A DNA stretch of 64,000 nt, from positions 1,488,001-1,552,000 of the forward strand of contig KV748193.1 in NCBI GenBank assembly GCA_001692895.1. Direction: 5' to 3'. Positions within the stretch are counted from its first letter, which is position 1. Each line of letters opens with the position of its first letter. This DNA comes from Cenococcum geophilum 1.58 (taxonomy: Eukaryota > Ascomycota > Dothideomycetes > Gloniales > Gloniaceae). The notes beneath the pieces were generated by a model, which saw only the letters and a list, made by a program, of their open reading frames with translations, searched no databases and was not told where the DNA came from. Both the position numbers and the translations under genes were made by a program. This document shows positions 24,272 through 37,256 of this stretch, one piece after another.

Positions 24272-27200
24272 CTATCTCCCTCCTCTTTATCTTTATCCTT
24301 AAAGATATCTCCTATCTCTAAGTCGTCTATTAGAGGTATAGCATTCCCATCTTTAATTTAATAACCTTTATTATTCCTAATACCTCCTATTAAATCCTCT
24401 ACGTCTAATTATTATAATTAACTAGTAACGTTTATTCTGTCGCTTAGTAAAGTTATACTATCCTATTCTTGTTATACTAAAAAGAAGTTAGTATATATTA
24501 TAATTACGTCTTTATCTAGTCGCTAACCTTCTTTCTATACTAAGTATACGCGAGCAAATATACAATTATTCTGCAATGTTTAATCTATCTTTAACGCTAA
24601 ATATATACGTCTTATTATTCTTTATAATTGTCTAGTTCCTTATCTAATCTCTTCTAGGGTTGCGCGTGTTAGTAGCAGCTAAAAGACTAGAGAGTGAGCT
24701 AGCTAAGGCCCTTATTAAAGTACAGCGTCGTTTTAATAAGGCGTCTTAGGCTCTAAAAGCTTAACTAAAAGCTTATACTCGTCTAAGCTATCCAGCAAGG
24801 GTTTATAAAAAGGTACGCTTAAAGGAGCTTTGTTTAGTAGAGTAAGGTCTATTTAAGTTTAAGGCTAAGGAGGCTAAAAAGGATTCTAATTAAGAAGAGG
24901 CGGAAACAGTTTATATGCTAGTAGTAGATCCCTTAAGTAACCTAGCTCGTCTATTACCTTTAACTAATCCCTTTATCTTTAGCTCCTTCTTAATATTACC
25001 TAACCCGTTTTCTTCTAATACTCCTATGCCTTTCCTATAGTATTTCTTAAGTTCTATAGTAGTTCCTAGGTAGTCTTAGTATAGTCTATCTACTTAACCT
25101 TATACTATATTTTATTATTAATGTCCTTATAATTAATAATCTTTAAAACTTACCATTTGTCTTCTTTTTGCCCTCTATACATATCTGCTTTATAGATTAG
25201 TGGCTTAATATTCCTATATACTAGTTCTAGCATTGCGATATACTATATAGGGTAGATCTTTATCTTAGCTAGTAGGTTTAACTTAAACGTAATTAGTAAA
25301 ATCATTTATATAATTTTAAAAGGCCCTAGTCTAACGTAGTCTAACTTCTTGCTTAGTTGTTAACTCTTAAAATTTTTATATAGTAGCTATACTTTATCTC
25401 CCTCCTTAAGATCTAGTCCCTTAAATCTCTTAGCGTTATAGTACCTTTTTCGCTAATTCTATAAGGTCTATATAAAGATTTATTAGTGTCTTTATTCTTT
25501 CTTTAGCTATATTACTTATTTTCTTTACTTACTATAATAACAACAATGTTCTTAGCTTATATCCGTAATTTACCTTAAATAGTAATATACCTATTCCTTT
25601 TTATAGTGTTGCATTATATACGAACTATATAACTAGTAATAATAATACCTAATTATTCTATACGTAATTAATATAATGTCTTAAATACTATTCTAGCGTC
25701 TAATTTAATCTTTTTATTTATCTATCCGTTTGCGGATAACATATAGTAGAAGTTACTACTCTAACTCCTTATTCCGCTAAGAATACCTTTTAAAATGCTG
25801 CTATAAATCTTAGGTCTCTATTTAATATAATCTTACTTAGTGCTCTATACCTTATAAACACTTCTTTAATATAGATTCTAGCGACATCTTTTACTAAGAT
25901 TTCTTCTATATATGCTATAAAGTAGCCCTATTTAGTTAACTTATCCACTATTACTAAGATTACGTTATGCTCTTATCCGGTAATAGGGTCTTTTAACTTT
26001 AGTAGCTTAATAATAAAGTTCTATAATATAACCTCCTATAGTCTCTCTAGTATTTTAATAGGTTATAGTCCTCTATATAGCTTATGCCTTATTAGTTTAT
26101 TTCTTTAGCAATCTAAATACTTCTTTATTACTTTCCTTATAATATTTTAGATTCCGTTAATAATATATTCTTCTTAAAGTCTTAATACTAAGCCTATTGC
26201 TCCGTTATATCCCTAAGTTATTCCCTTATAAAAATCTTCTATAAAATATTCTGCTATGCTCTTTAGGATGTACTTTACTTTTTAGTTTTTATATATATCT
26301 ATCTATAGATCTTCTAGCTATGCTTTTAGAATTCTTTATACCTAAAAGCTTTTTAGTGTCTTATAGACTCTTTCTAGTTTATTATCCTCTTAAGTTACTA
26401 CTAGTTTAGGGTGATTATATCTAATCCATCCGTCCTTATCTTTGCGTAATATTGCTCCTAATAGCTTTTTGTTATTCTATAGTTTAGTCTTTCTACTAAA
26501 TATATCTACTCTTATATTCTTAGTTCCTTTAGTATATTAAATCTTAAAATAGTATTCTATAAGCATTTCTGCCTATTTAACTTATCTTTAATTAAGTTCT
26601 TTTATTATTAGGAACCCTATTAGGTTCTTATAATCCGTCTTAATTATAAATAGTTTTTCTGCGCCTTATAAGAATGCTCTCTATTTCTTAAGTGCTGTAA
26701 CTATACCTAATAACTCTTTATTATAGACGTCGTAGTTTAGCTCTAGTAGTATTATCTTTCTACTATAATATAACACTAGATACTATACGTCCTTATACTT
26801 CTATAGTAAGTATACTCCTAGTATATAGTTTAATACGTTTGTTTCTACAACCGTGTCTAGTCTTAGTTAGTAAATTTTAAAGATTGGCTCCTGGGTAAAC
26901 AGCTCTTTAAGTTCTTTAAATAACTTCCTTTATTTATCTACCTATACCTATAATTCCTCTTTCTTTATAAGCCTAGTAAATGGTTTAATGTTCTTTAACT
27001 ATTATACTATAAACCTTCTATAGTAGTTGCAGAACCCTAAAAATAACCTTAACCACGTTACATTTTCCGGTTCTTACTAACTTACTATAGCTTTAATCTT
27101 CTTTAGGTCTATACTAATATAACCTAATTTAATAATAAATTTAATAAAATCGGTCTTTCTTATAAAGAACTTGTATTTCTTAATTGCTACTAGTATCTGC

Positions 27201-30200
27201 TTATCCTATAGTCTCCTTAAAAACCATTTAACATATTCTCCGTACTCTCCCTTAGTTATTAAGTAGATAATAATATTATTAAGGTATACTATAACAAACT
27301 TATTAAAGTATTCTTCTAATACGCTATTAATTCGTTTCTAAAATATTACTAGTATATTTGTTAACCCGAATTGCATTACTAGTAGTTTATATAGTCCTTC
27401 TCTTAATCTAAAGGCTGCCTTCTATTTATTGCCTTCCTTAATTCTAATCTAATGGTACGCCTATCTTAGATCTATCTTTATAAAGATTTGCGCATTGCCT
27501 ATCCGGTCCTAGATTTCGCTAATTAAGGATAAAGGATACTTATCCTTCCGAGTAATGCTATTTAACTATTTATAGTTAATGTATAGTCTAAGTTTTCCGT
27601 TCTTCTTTAGTACGAATAGTACTGGATAACCTACTAATAACTATAATGGTTTAATATATTCTTTTTATAAGTTTTCCTAAACAAATTCTTTAAGTATTCT
27701 TAACTCTTCTTACGTAAGCTTATAAGTTAAAAAGAACCTTAAACTTATTCCTAGTTTTAACTCTATTCTATAGTTCTATACTATATAATCTACTAGTTTT
27801 TTTACTTTTTAGGCTCTATAGTTTCTTACCATATTTATAGTATCTTTTTGGTATATAACTTAAGCTTTACTTAGTCTCTTTATATATTACTCTAACTTAG
27901 TACTATACTAACTTAGTTTATTATCGCATTTTATGTTATTATATATCTTTAATATTAACCTAATCTATAATCTAATTGATCTTTAGGTTATATTTCTATA
28001 ACTAAGGCATTTTTAGTACTGCCTTATTACGTCCTAATGGTAGGATATTAAAAGATATTTTAATTTATCTTCCTTTAATGGTTATCTAAATAGGTCTTAT
28101 TTTAAGGTTAATAATACCTCCTCTGTAGGCTATTGGATCTCCTAAAATTATTACTAATAGGTAAAGTTATTCCTTCTATTTGTAAGGTAATCCTATTCTT
28201 TTAACTACTGCTAATAAGATATAATTCCGTATTACTCTACTATTTATTAGTGTTTTAAACTGTTAATCTTACTAATTAACTCGTAAAATTAGGTATTGTC
28301 CTTAAATTCCTTTAAGGGTCTAAGGCTCTACTACTAGCTCCCTCTAGTCCTATAAGCCTCTACTTTTCCTAACTATTAGCTGCTTAATCCTTATATACTT
28401 AGCTTACTCTTTAGCCAATACTTAGCTTACTCTTTAGCCAATACCTAGTTCGCTTTTTATCCTTAATATACTATAAATATATATTCTCTAAGCATTTCTA
28501 CTACTGTTGTCCATTTAAGTATTCTTTTATAAGAAATCTTTCTAGTTAAAGTATTAAGTCTCCTAGCTCTTATACTTCCATTAAATGCCATCTATATATA
28601 TATTTAGCATTTCTATACTATTACTTATTTAGCGCCTAATATATCCTTATAGGGTATTTCTAATTCTTTTCTTTCTAATTCTTATATATTTCGCATATAT
28701 TATCTATATATATAATCTATAATAGCGTATAGTATACTAAGTACTTTAGGTTAACTCTTAACTTATTCTTATCTTTAAGTTTAAACCTTTATTATATTAA
28801 TCTAAACGTTATAACTTTGTTCGCGGGTGCTAAGATACGCCTTTTACTTCTTTAATCCTCTAATTGTTCCTCTAGATCTTTTAACATTATAATTAAGGCT
28901 CCTTTAATATAAGTTATAGCCTTCTTTATAATTGGGTGGTTTTAGATAACTTGCTCATCTAATTATATATAGAAATCTTCTTACTTATTATTATATTGTT
29001 GCTTATACTACTTTTAGTACAGCTGCTAGAGTGTATACAGCTTATCTATAAGAAAGTATCTTCTTATTACTATATCGTGATAGCCCTTTATATGTCGTTC
29101 TTTAAATCTAATAAGGATCCCTAAATCCTCTTCGTTTTCCAGTTTAGTAAGCCACTTAGCTCTTAGTATGCCTGCCCTAGGCCTATTAGTAATTCTTTAT
29201 ACGGGTACTCTATCCCTTATATAACCTAGTATACTAAATCTCTTATCTAGTTTCTATTCTTGCTATACAATAATTCTTTATTTAAATTCCTCTATAGTTT
29301 CTTTTAGTTTGCGTCTTGTAAGTAAATCCTTAAAGTTCTCTTATTTCTTAATTATAGTATTAACATTTTAATCCTATTGCTGAGCCTTACTCGCAATTTC
29401 TTTAATAGTCCTTATTCTGTTGCTAAAATCTTAGTCCTATAGAATTCTTAATCCTAAGCTTACTTCTATCTTAAGCTTTACTCCAGCCTTAGTCCAACTA
29501 GGCTTACTTAGTGTTCTTATCTTATCTTAAGAGTCTTATGCTTTTAGGAAACTTCGTCCTAAGCTTATTTATATATTACTAAACTAAGCCGTTACTCTAC
29601 TTTATCGGTTATCGTCTATTATAGGTCCTTAAGATTGCCTTATCTTATTTTAAGAATCTTAGTTATCTCTTATTTTATCTTAAGATTTTTAAGCCTTTAG
29701 CCTTTTGCCTTTATTAAGTGCTAAAGTAGTTCACTATCCTACTTCTCTTACGTCTTATAAAGTAATAGATATTATATCTAGTAGGGTCTTAATCCCTACT
29801 AATGTTCCCTATTCTATAGTAGAATTATCCTTTACCTCTTTTATAATATCTTTAAGGTCTATATACTCCTAGTACGCTACTTTTATTGCCTTATTATTAC
29901 GGAATGTTTCGCCTATATTAAATTCGTTGTCCTTAATATCCAATCTATAAGATAGTTTATTAGTTTCTCTAAACTTTAATAATTTTGGCTCCTATAGCTA
30001 ATAGCTTACGCTATACTTAGCGTCCTTATAAATTTGGTATGCGTTATTATAACAAAACGCGAAACTTTTAATTAAATATTCTTTTATTCCTTATAGCGTA
30101 TTATCGTCCCTCTATATATATATATTATCTACTAGTCTTATTCTTTTTACTGCGTAGTAACTCTAACTACTCCTATAGTCTTTAACGTAATAACCTTATT

Positions 30201-31239
30201 TTCCGTAATTTATATAAGCTCCTTTTTTAAACTATTTTTCCTGCTATAAAGTCCGCCTAAATATCTTCTACTATTAAAATCCCTAGTTCGGCCTCTACTC
30301 TTTAGACCTTTAATTACTTAATCCTTATTCTCTAGGTTTCTATAGTTATTTATTCTATTTCTTATTTTCTTTAGTACCACTTAGGTCTATTAGCTCTACG
30401 CTATACTATAGTCTTTAATTTTAACTTTGTTATTACGTACTTTACGCCTTATATAATTATAGAACTCTATCCTAACCCTTTTTAGTCTACTTTCTTTAGT
30501 AGATCCTATTATTAATCTTAATTGCTTAATTAATTAAATCCCTAAAAGTATCCGTATCTTCTATTAGGATAATTATATCCTAGACTTTTACCTTAAGTCC
30601 TTACTTATATTATGCTATAAGCGCCTTATTATTCTATTTAACCTATATTACTAATATCTAAAACTACATTATATATTTAATTGCTAAAGTTCTTTATACT
30701 AGGTTTTAAAGCTTTCTTTCCACTATAGTAGTTACCTCTAGGTCTTTAAATATTTATATTAAGCGTTCCGCGAAGAATATATACCGTACCTCTTAGTTAG
30801 TGGTTATTATGCTATACTCCTATACCTCTATAAGGTAAGATTTAAACTACTTAAGTACCCTTCCTGTTAGAAATAATCCTGTATAAGTAACTTAATCTAT
30901 AGGCGTTCCTAGCTTTACCCCGTCTTATATAACCTTAAAGTGCATTTATATAAGGAATCCCTTAAGTTTTAACTTCTTCCCTAAGAATTGCTTAATTAAG
31001 GGTAACTTAACCTTAGCTGCTCCAATGCCATTAATCCTCTCTTTAAGTATCCTATTGTTATTTGTTAATTAATTAACTATTTCCTATAGCTATTTAACAG
31101 TAACTAGTTATAAGTTAGTATTTACTATACTAGTGTTATTACCTAATCTTAAGGTAATTACCGCTATAGACGCCGTTATAGCTACTGCTTTTAGTAGCAT
31201 ATTATTTGACTTCTTTTACTATAACCTTAGTAGTAAATA

Positions 31240-31893
31240 TATAACAAAGCCTTGTAGGAGATACTATAGTAGACTTATTAATAGGCTAGGTATATAGGTA
31301 TAGAATAGTTAATAACGTAAATATAACTAGTAGAGTGGTTACCTAATAGATTAACTCTAATTATATTCTAAGATTTACTATAAAGAAGAGAAACTATCTG
31401 TAGAAACCGTGTGTCTTTAAATATATAACTCTTCCTGTCGGTATCACCCGGGGGGGTACTGCAATTGCAATATAAGGTAACTAGTTCTTGATTTATTCGT
31501 GTCTTCTCATCGTCTACCAAAAGAGAAAGAAAGGGGTAGTAAAGGTCGGGCTATCTATCGGGCCGTAGGCAGTTAGGTGACCTACGCTACGCATACAGCC
31601 CCTCCCGTATACACTCCACGCCATTCATCTAGTAACGATATTTATAATCTCTACTCGTACAGACACTTCCTTATAGTAAAGGGTTCGGTATGTTAGTACG
31701 TTAGTACATTAATACGTCGCGTTCCTACGTTCCCACGTTCTTACGTTCTAAACTTATAACGTAACTAGCTACATAACTCGGCTACCCCTTGTCCTATAGC
31801 TCGATCGGTTCCAGCGCCTCCCATACTATCTTAACTAACCCGTTTATATCTTTCCTTAGTAGTCGCGCTACTGCTAATATAAGATCTGTAATA
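31240..31893 (-). repeat. Gypsy-2 LTR, 5' copy, interrupted
   Basis: Same 419 bp as the other LTR once the 235-bp interruption (31436-31670) is left out. Confidence 0.85.
31436..31665. mobile_element. Solitary LTR B (230 bp), RIP-free
   Basis: Starts TGTCGGTATCACCCGGG and ends CGTACAGACA, flanked by CTTCC on both sides (31431-31435 and 31666-31670). Normal dinucleotide content, inserted in a RIP-altered Gypsy-2 LTR. Confidence 0.9.
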
Positions 31894-33230
31894 TATAGTA
31901 TAATATAATAGATTTTTTTTAAAAAAAAATAGGCTTAGATATAGAGTTATATAAAAATCCTTAGGTTAACCTAAAAAGTTATTAGTATATTTCTAGTAGA
32001 CTTCTAATAGGTTTCCTAGTAATCCTCGTATTTTTTCTTTAGTTATATTTTTCTTTATTAAGGGTTTTTAAGAGTTTAAAGTAGGGGTTAGATAGCTAGA
32101 TAATATATAATAGTATACTAATATCTCTCCAAACCCCTTTTAGGACAAGCCCCTTATAATCTCCCTCCACTATAAGGTAATAGCAATTAGGGGCCGACCG
32201 TAAGAAGGGGAAGAGGGGGGGGGAGGGGGCAATATAAGGGATATTATTGCGGTCGCCCTAGGATATCTTTAAATCAACCCCCGGATACCCCTTAAATAGT
32301 CGCCAGTTACGTGCTAAAGGCACGTGCCAATAGTATATAGTCTTTACAATCTTAAAGGCCTTACTTCCTTAATAATTTATCTCCTCTATATCTATCCTAT
32401 TCCTATAATCGTACCTTATAGCCTACTATTTATAAAGTTCCCTTATAAACACTTATAAATAAAAGGCCTTTTTATTTAGTTTAATTGTTTATAATTAAGA
32501 GGCTATAAAAAGTATATAAAAAGTATATAAAAAAGCTAATAATAGTAATAGGAGAGAGTTTTTAAATAAGGGTTGCTATAATTATAAATTTTATTAAAAT
32601 AACTAGCTTTTCTACCGCTATATTTAAATTATAAAATTTACCTTTAACTATATTTATAATAATTTTTTTTAATAATATAAATATATATAAAAGGACTATA
32701 GCTTTAAAATATATTATAATAATAATAAAATATATATAGAATAGAATATTAATAATAACCTATTTACTCTAGTTTAGCGTAGGTTTTAAATAAAATAAAT
32801 ATAAAAAAGTATAAAAAATATTTAATTTTATTAAATAGAAAAGGTTATATTATAAGGTAATAGTCTCCGTACTACCTAGCTACGGTATAAACCCTAAAAG
32901 GTAAGCGAGTGACTAGTAAGACGCCAGGCTCGGCTATACAGAATAATATATATAGGTAAGGTAATAAACCACCTAACATATATCTAAATATTAGGAGGAC
33001 GATTATTAAATAGTAAAAAAAATAATAGATTAGGAGTTTATAAAACTTAATTAAGTCGCTAGTAAGGTATAATAGTAAAAAATTAAGGAGTTTATTAAGA
33101 AGGCTCTTCTATAGAAATTAATAAGTAAATGTAGAGGATAAATACTATGCTAGAAAATCTATATATAATCGACTTCTTATATATTTAGATAATCTCTTTT
33201 TTTAACGATGCCTAGTAAACCTTAGGTATA
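31894..33230. other. AT-rich gene-free region
   Basis: Contains homopolymer runs (T8/A9 near 31912-31930; G10 near 32217-32226), a CACGTGC near 32322 and repeated AAAAGTATAT near 32507-32530. No reading of more than a few dozen codons and no recognisable family. Probably old degenerate repeat material. Confidence 0.6.
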
Positions 33231-33348
33231 CGCGTTCCCCGTCGTTGACTCTGGCGCGCCTATAGTAAATATTAGGGAATGGCTCCTTGTAGGCACCGAC
33301 TGTGGGTCGCGCGGGCACAATTGTGTGAGTAGCGTGGTCGTTAGTTTA
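33231..33348. repeat. Direct repeat, copy 1 (about 115 bp), partly RIP-altered
   Basis: Begins CGCGTTCCCCGTCGTTGACT and matches 33524-33631. This copy, next to the AT-rich side, has several TpA where the other has CpA. Confidence 0.8.
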
Positions 33349-33523
33349 CAAAGACCCGGAAGGTAGGCAGGAGGGCTTTGTTTGGGTGATGAGGACGACA
33401 TAGTGGCGGAGGACGAACTACACCAAGATTTGGATTAATATAGACATTTAGGCGAGGACTTTGGCTTTAAAAATAACTAGCGACGATAGTGTATGGCGGT
33501 GGCAGAGGGTGATGTTTGATAGA

Positions 33524-33631
33524 CGCGTTCCCCGTTGTTGACTATAGCGCGCCCATAGTAAACATCGGGGAACGGTTTCTTGTGGGCACCGACGTTGGCC
33601 CGCGCGCAGCATTAGCGTGGTCGTCGGTTTA
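33524..33631. repeat. Direct repeat, copy 2 (about 108 bp)
   Basis: Second copy, about 293 bp downstream, at the border of the metalloprotease island. The sequence following both copies (GATGAG...GCGG) is also loosely similar, so the duplicated unit may be longer. Confidence 0.8.
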
Positions 33632-34395
33632 CCGGGTTGATGAGAATGAGCGGTGTTGACTACTGCCAAGATGGTGGCGTTGACAGGGAGGGGAACCCGT
33701 ACATGCACCACCTTGTACGGAGGCCGACAAACGTTTATTCTGACATCCCTCGTTTCGGCATGCCAAGTGGATGTAGCGAGGGGAAGCTTCAGCTTGATGC
33801 AAGAATGGTGCGGTTGTCAGATTCGAATATGCTGTCAGCCTTGGCTCATCATATCGAGCGCAACTAACGAAAACCTCAACTTTCCACTTTCTAAGGGCAT
33901 TTTCCATCAATGGCGCCGATGCCTTATTGAATCAGGATTCTACTTTTCATTCGGACGGAGAGAAGCAGAAATGGGCTGGCAATATCGCCTGCCAGTACCA
34001 GTCAGAACAAATGTCCCTCCCCATTCCAACATCTCGTCTGTGACTTCACAGCCTTGCCATCTGCAAAGCTTTTCAAATTGCTTCAGCCTGCAACTAGTAA
34101 GCGACAGAGGGCACTTCCTCCTCTCAGCCCTCATCCGGGACCAAATAGCTACTCCACACTTCGATGTTTGCAGCTGAGATCCCCAGTCACCGCAGGTATC
34201 CCGCCATTTGCAACTGGTTGAAGGCCACTTTTGCTGTATTTTGTGCTGTCAATGCACTTCCGGGACGGCTTTGGCACGGTGAAAGGAGCATCAGCTGGCG
34301 CCCAGTACTACGATAGAAGGGCTTTCCAAGGTATGCAAACATGGATCAACTACTTCTGGCATGCCTCGAATTGACCGTCATTGCTCTTCCATTGA
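33632..34395. other. Upstream region of the metalloprotease gene
   Basis: Normal base composition. Several open frames up to about 170 codons overlap here on both strands but none shows a known domain, a convincing start context or consistent codon use, so no gene is called. It more likely holds the promoter of the downstream gene. Confidence 0.5.
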
Positions 34396-34404
34396 ATATA
34401 TAAG
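34396..34404 (+). promoter_or_regulatory. Putative TATA element
   Basis: ATATATAAG lies 110 bp before the chosen start codon. Between them is a CT/CA-rich leader (CATCTTCATCTCTTCCTTC), typical of fungal 5' untranslated regions. Confidence 0.5.
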
Positions 34405-34513
34405 GGAGACTAGTACCCTCAACACCAGCTCATCAACTCAACATCTTCATCTCTTCCTTCAAGAAAATCAGATCCAACAGACCCCACTCTTTGCTCAACC
34501 CCCGACATTCAAA

Positions 34514-35870
34514 ATGGCTGCAGTCGACACTCTTGCCAACTTTCACTCTTGTGTTCAACTCGGAGCCGCTCCACCATCGGCAGATAACCCAGGTGGTGAG
34601 GATCGTCTTGCGCTTGACAACAGAAGTTTGTGGCCCAATGGCTCCGAGCTCATTGTCAACATGTGGGGGTATGTCCCTCCCTCATATCTCCTCTCTCCAG
34701 CTAACAATGTCATCAGCCAAAGCGACTTCGTTCGCAGCAAGGTCATTCAATACGTAAACGAGTGGTCCCTCTACGCCAACCTGACCTTCAAATTCATGGA
34801 CCGAGACGCTCCCGGAGACTCTGATATCCGCGTTTCGTTCACCTCCGGCGCTGGTTCCTGGTCCTACATCGGCACGGGCGCGAAGACAATCCCACAGAGC
34901 GAACCGACCATGAACTTCGGCTGGTTCGACGACGAGACCTCAGATGAGGAGTTCAGCCGAACCGTGATCCACGAATTCGGCCACGCTATTGGATGTATCC
35001 ACGAGCAGGCGTCACCAGTAGTCGATATCCCATGGAACAAGCCCGCGGTCTACGAGTACTACCTGCGAACCAGTGGCTGGGACCAGGCCAAGGTTGATGG
35101 TAATGTCTTCGCGAAGGCCGAGCAGGCGAATACTCTGAACTCGAACTGGGATAAGACTTCCATCATGTAAACCTTGCTCCCCCCTCCCCAACTCTGCTCA
35201 ATCCAGATATCCCACCCGGTACAGACACTAACAGAACAAAAAGGCAATACCCATACCCACCTGAGCTTACGCTCGACGGCTCCTCCGCAGGCTGGAACCG
35301 CGTTCTGTCGAACCTCGACAAGACATTCGTGATGCGCTGCTACCCCAAGGAAGGCATCGTGCGCAGCACGCAAGATGGCGTCTACCTCGTGAATCGCGTG
35401 CGAGGCAACCAGCGCGCTAGCGGACTCGCGTACTATGTGAACTTCGGAAATAACGATGGGCAGGAGCCGGATGATTACGTGGAGGTGTCGAATGACGATT
35501 ATACGTGGTGGGAGAATGGCGGGGAAGGTACTCACTTTTTCACTCCTCCCTTCCCTCTTCCCCTCTCTCATTTATCCTCTCTCTTTTATCCTCTCTCTTT
35601 CTTTCCTCTTCATTATGCTAGGTAATGAATGGCGACGTGCTAGGAGATGGCTGACATTCATTATGTGCCACAGCGACGTTCGGAAGCGGTGCGCACGTCC
35701 GCGCCATCGTGAAATGGAACCTGGCCGAGGACGCGGGCAGGTCGCCGCTGTACACGCGCGTCGGGTTCGCGGAGAAGAGTGGCGAGAGGTGGAATGTGTA
35801 TAGAGATGATGGGAGAGTTCTGTATGAGCGTGATGGGTGGCAGGCTCAGGCTATGTTCTGGGCTTTTTAG
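34514..35870 (+). CDS. Astacin-like zinc metalloprotease (ZnMc fold), three exons
   Basis: Predicted zinc-dependent peptidase of the metzincin clan, 377 residues, from exons 34514-35166, 35244-35527 and 35674-35870. The zinc-binding motif HEFGHAIGCIHEQ (residues 153-165) gives three His ligands and the catalytic Glu154; the Met-turn SIMQY follows at 216-220, spanning the first splice junction. Intron 1 (77 bp) has GTAAAC, CTAAC and AG; intron 2 (146 bp) has GTACTC, CTGAC and CAG; both keep the frame. The C-terminal ~150 residues form an extension I cannot assign, ending in TAG at 35870. I chose ATG 34514 because its context is strong (CAAAATGG) and it follows a leader-like stretch; an in-frame ATG at 34361 lies before the TATA-like site. 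No clear signal peptide is visible, which is unusual for such proteases. Composition is normal, with no RIP marks. Confidence 0.85.
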
Positions 35871-36445
35871 ATTTTAGATCCTAGGGGGGTGGTAGAGGGT
35901 AAGGATGTGGATGGACCGGTGTGGATAGCGGGGTCTTGAGAATGAGAGGGTAGAGAATGTTGTTATATTGCATTTGCTGTGGTTTCTTGTGTGCTGCTGC
36001 TCTTACGAAATTTAATGCCCGGTGGTTTGATCGAATCCCAGTGTTGAATCTCAGGACAGATATCTCGCGGCGCTGCTTCCCCTGCGAATAAAATAATTCC
36101 TGTACCGGTGTACCGTTTTCCCTTAGCTCGCTTCTCCACCCTGCTGTTATTCCCAAGTAGCATGCCTCAACTCTGGATTTTGACAGTGTTAGAGACGATT
36201 GCCCGTATGGATTCTTTCAATCGATGCATCGGACCATTGCCTTACCCTTCCCATCACTGCTCTTCTTGCTTCCCATACTCATTCTATTCTCATGGTGCTA
36301 CCGAGAAGCGTGCCTGACCGTAATATTCTTGAAGCAAGACTGTTCGGTATTCTGGAAGAGGGATTTTCTGACTTGGTCGTCGATCCAGTTTCCTTGAAAC
36401 ATTTCTTTCGGCGCTGTTCGAGCGGTCGAACCCGCAAGATGCTCT
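35871..36445. other. Downstream flank of the metalloprotease gene
   Basis: Normal-composition non-coding sequence; short open frames on both strands are not supported. No repeat of the other families is seen until about 36446. Confidence 0.5.
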
Positions 36446-36640
36446 TTGCGAGTCTGGGGCTCACAGCTCGGCGTGGTCCGCAAAAAACTCGGCGTGGTCC
36501 AAAAGTTCAACGTGGTCCGAACGGGGGTGCAGCTAAGCGTGGTCCGAAGAAAGTTAAACGTGGTTGCCGATGGTCAGCGAAAGCTAAGCGTGGTCACCAA
36601 TGGAGCTACCGGGAAAAGGTCGGCGGTACTTAACTTTTAC
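36446..36640 (+). repeat. GTGGTCCG subrepeat cluster
   Basis: Six copies of a ~17-bp motif of the form AGCTMRGCGTGGTCCG between about 36470 and 36595, followed by CACCAATGGAGC and AAAAGGTCGGCGG. The last part is closely similar to 49500-49545. It marks the edge of the metalloprotease island and probably is one end of a repeat related to 49158-49625. Confidence 0.7.
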
Positions 36641-36808
36641 ACATACAGAACGCGCGTTAGTAGCCATAATTTATCCTTAGCGACCGTATATATGAAATAT
36701 GCAGTATATATACTAAGTATATGCATATATATAATTATAAGGCACCGATATTAAACGGCCTGTTAGTAGTAGTATATGCTAAGCATATACTAAGTATATA
36801 TAATATAT
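36641..36808. other. AT-rich spacer with ATATGC palindromes
   Basis: Repeats such as ACTAAGTATATGC and TATGCTAAGCATATAC; no gene. Similar AT-rich palindromic sequence lies at 49640-49920. Confidence 0.5.
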
Positions 36809-36834
36809 TATAAGGTATATTACTTAGGTATATA
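36809..36834 (+). repeat. Old LTR D copy, left part (RIP-altered)
   Basis: The first ~25 bp of the LTR family seen intact at 50754-51009, with G-to-A and C-to-T changes. It is cut at a TA by the Tc1-like element and continues at 45639. Confidence 0.65.
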
Positions 36835-37124
36835 CACCCTCTCGTCAATTCCGGTTGTTAGCGCTTTTAATTAAGCCACCAACTAACACGAATTCAGTCT
36901 ATCCGGCTTGGCAGCTGAATATCAGAAAGAGACTGCCGAACAACCTCACCTGACAGTCAATTTGAAGCTTTTTGATGCCTCTGCCAGCCGCATCGTAATC
37001 AGGTGTATTGGTAAGCTCCACGCGGTAAGGAACCTGACTCAGGAAGTGTACTAATTAACAACACGTCTTCTAGTTTCCTACCCCTCTTCTAAGCCGCCGA
37101 CGCGTTGTTTGTGACAATTCTCAA

Positions 37125-37256
37125 CTTCCTTAAGCCTCTATCACGACCTTCCTTAAGTCTCTATCACGACCTTCCTTAAGTCTCTATCACGACCTTCCTC
37201 AAGCCTCTATCACGACCTTCCTTAAGCCTCTATTACGACCTTCCTCAAGCCTCTAT
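37125..37256 (+). repeat. 23-bp tandem repeat, five full copies plus a partial
   Basis: Unit CACGACCTTCCTTAAGYCTC followed by TAT, in the region between the left inverted repeat and the transposase of the Tc1-like element. Variation among units is C/T only. Confidence 0.9.

Larger units (their letters stand above)
23853..31893 (-). mobile_element. Gypsy-2 retrotransposon (minus strand)
   Basis: Fossil Gypsy element in reverse orientation with 419-bp LTRs at 23853-24271 and 31240-31893 (the latter enlarged by a 230-bp solitary LTR plus its 5-bp duplication). On the minus strand: gag region (about 31000-28700), protease region (about 28300-28000), reverse transcriptase (about 27650-27000), RNase H (about 26900-26450), integrase (about 26250-25600). 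A short 25-bp tandem duplication lies near 28400-28450. I found no clean target duplication at the outer ends. Broken, with dozens of RIP-type breaks. Confidence 0.8.

Noticed and set aside
32200-32330. Possible tRNA or structured RNA near the G-rich run
   Set aside because: No cloverleaf, A-box or B-box could be made out; only a homopolymer and a short CACGTGC.
33653-34177. 174-codon open frame upstream of the metalloprotease
   Set aside because: Overlaps other frames of similar size on both strands, has no recognisable domain and a Cys/Arg-rich composition unlike a real protein; the region is better explained as promoter and leader.
35059-35571. 170-codon minus-strand frame antisense to the metalloprotease
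   Set aside because: It is the shadow of the coding exons and introns of a well supported gene.
36199-36754. Arg/Gly-rich frames (RRGPKVQRGPNGG-like)
   Set aside because: The apparent peptide repeats come from translating the GTGGTCCG DNA subrepeats; no start context or family support.
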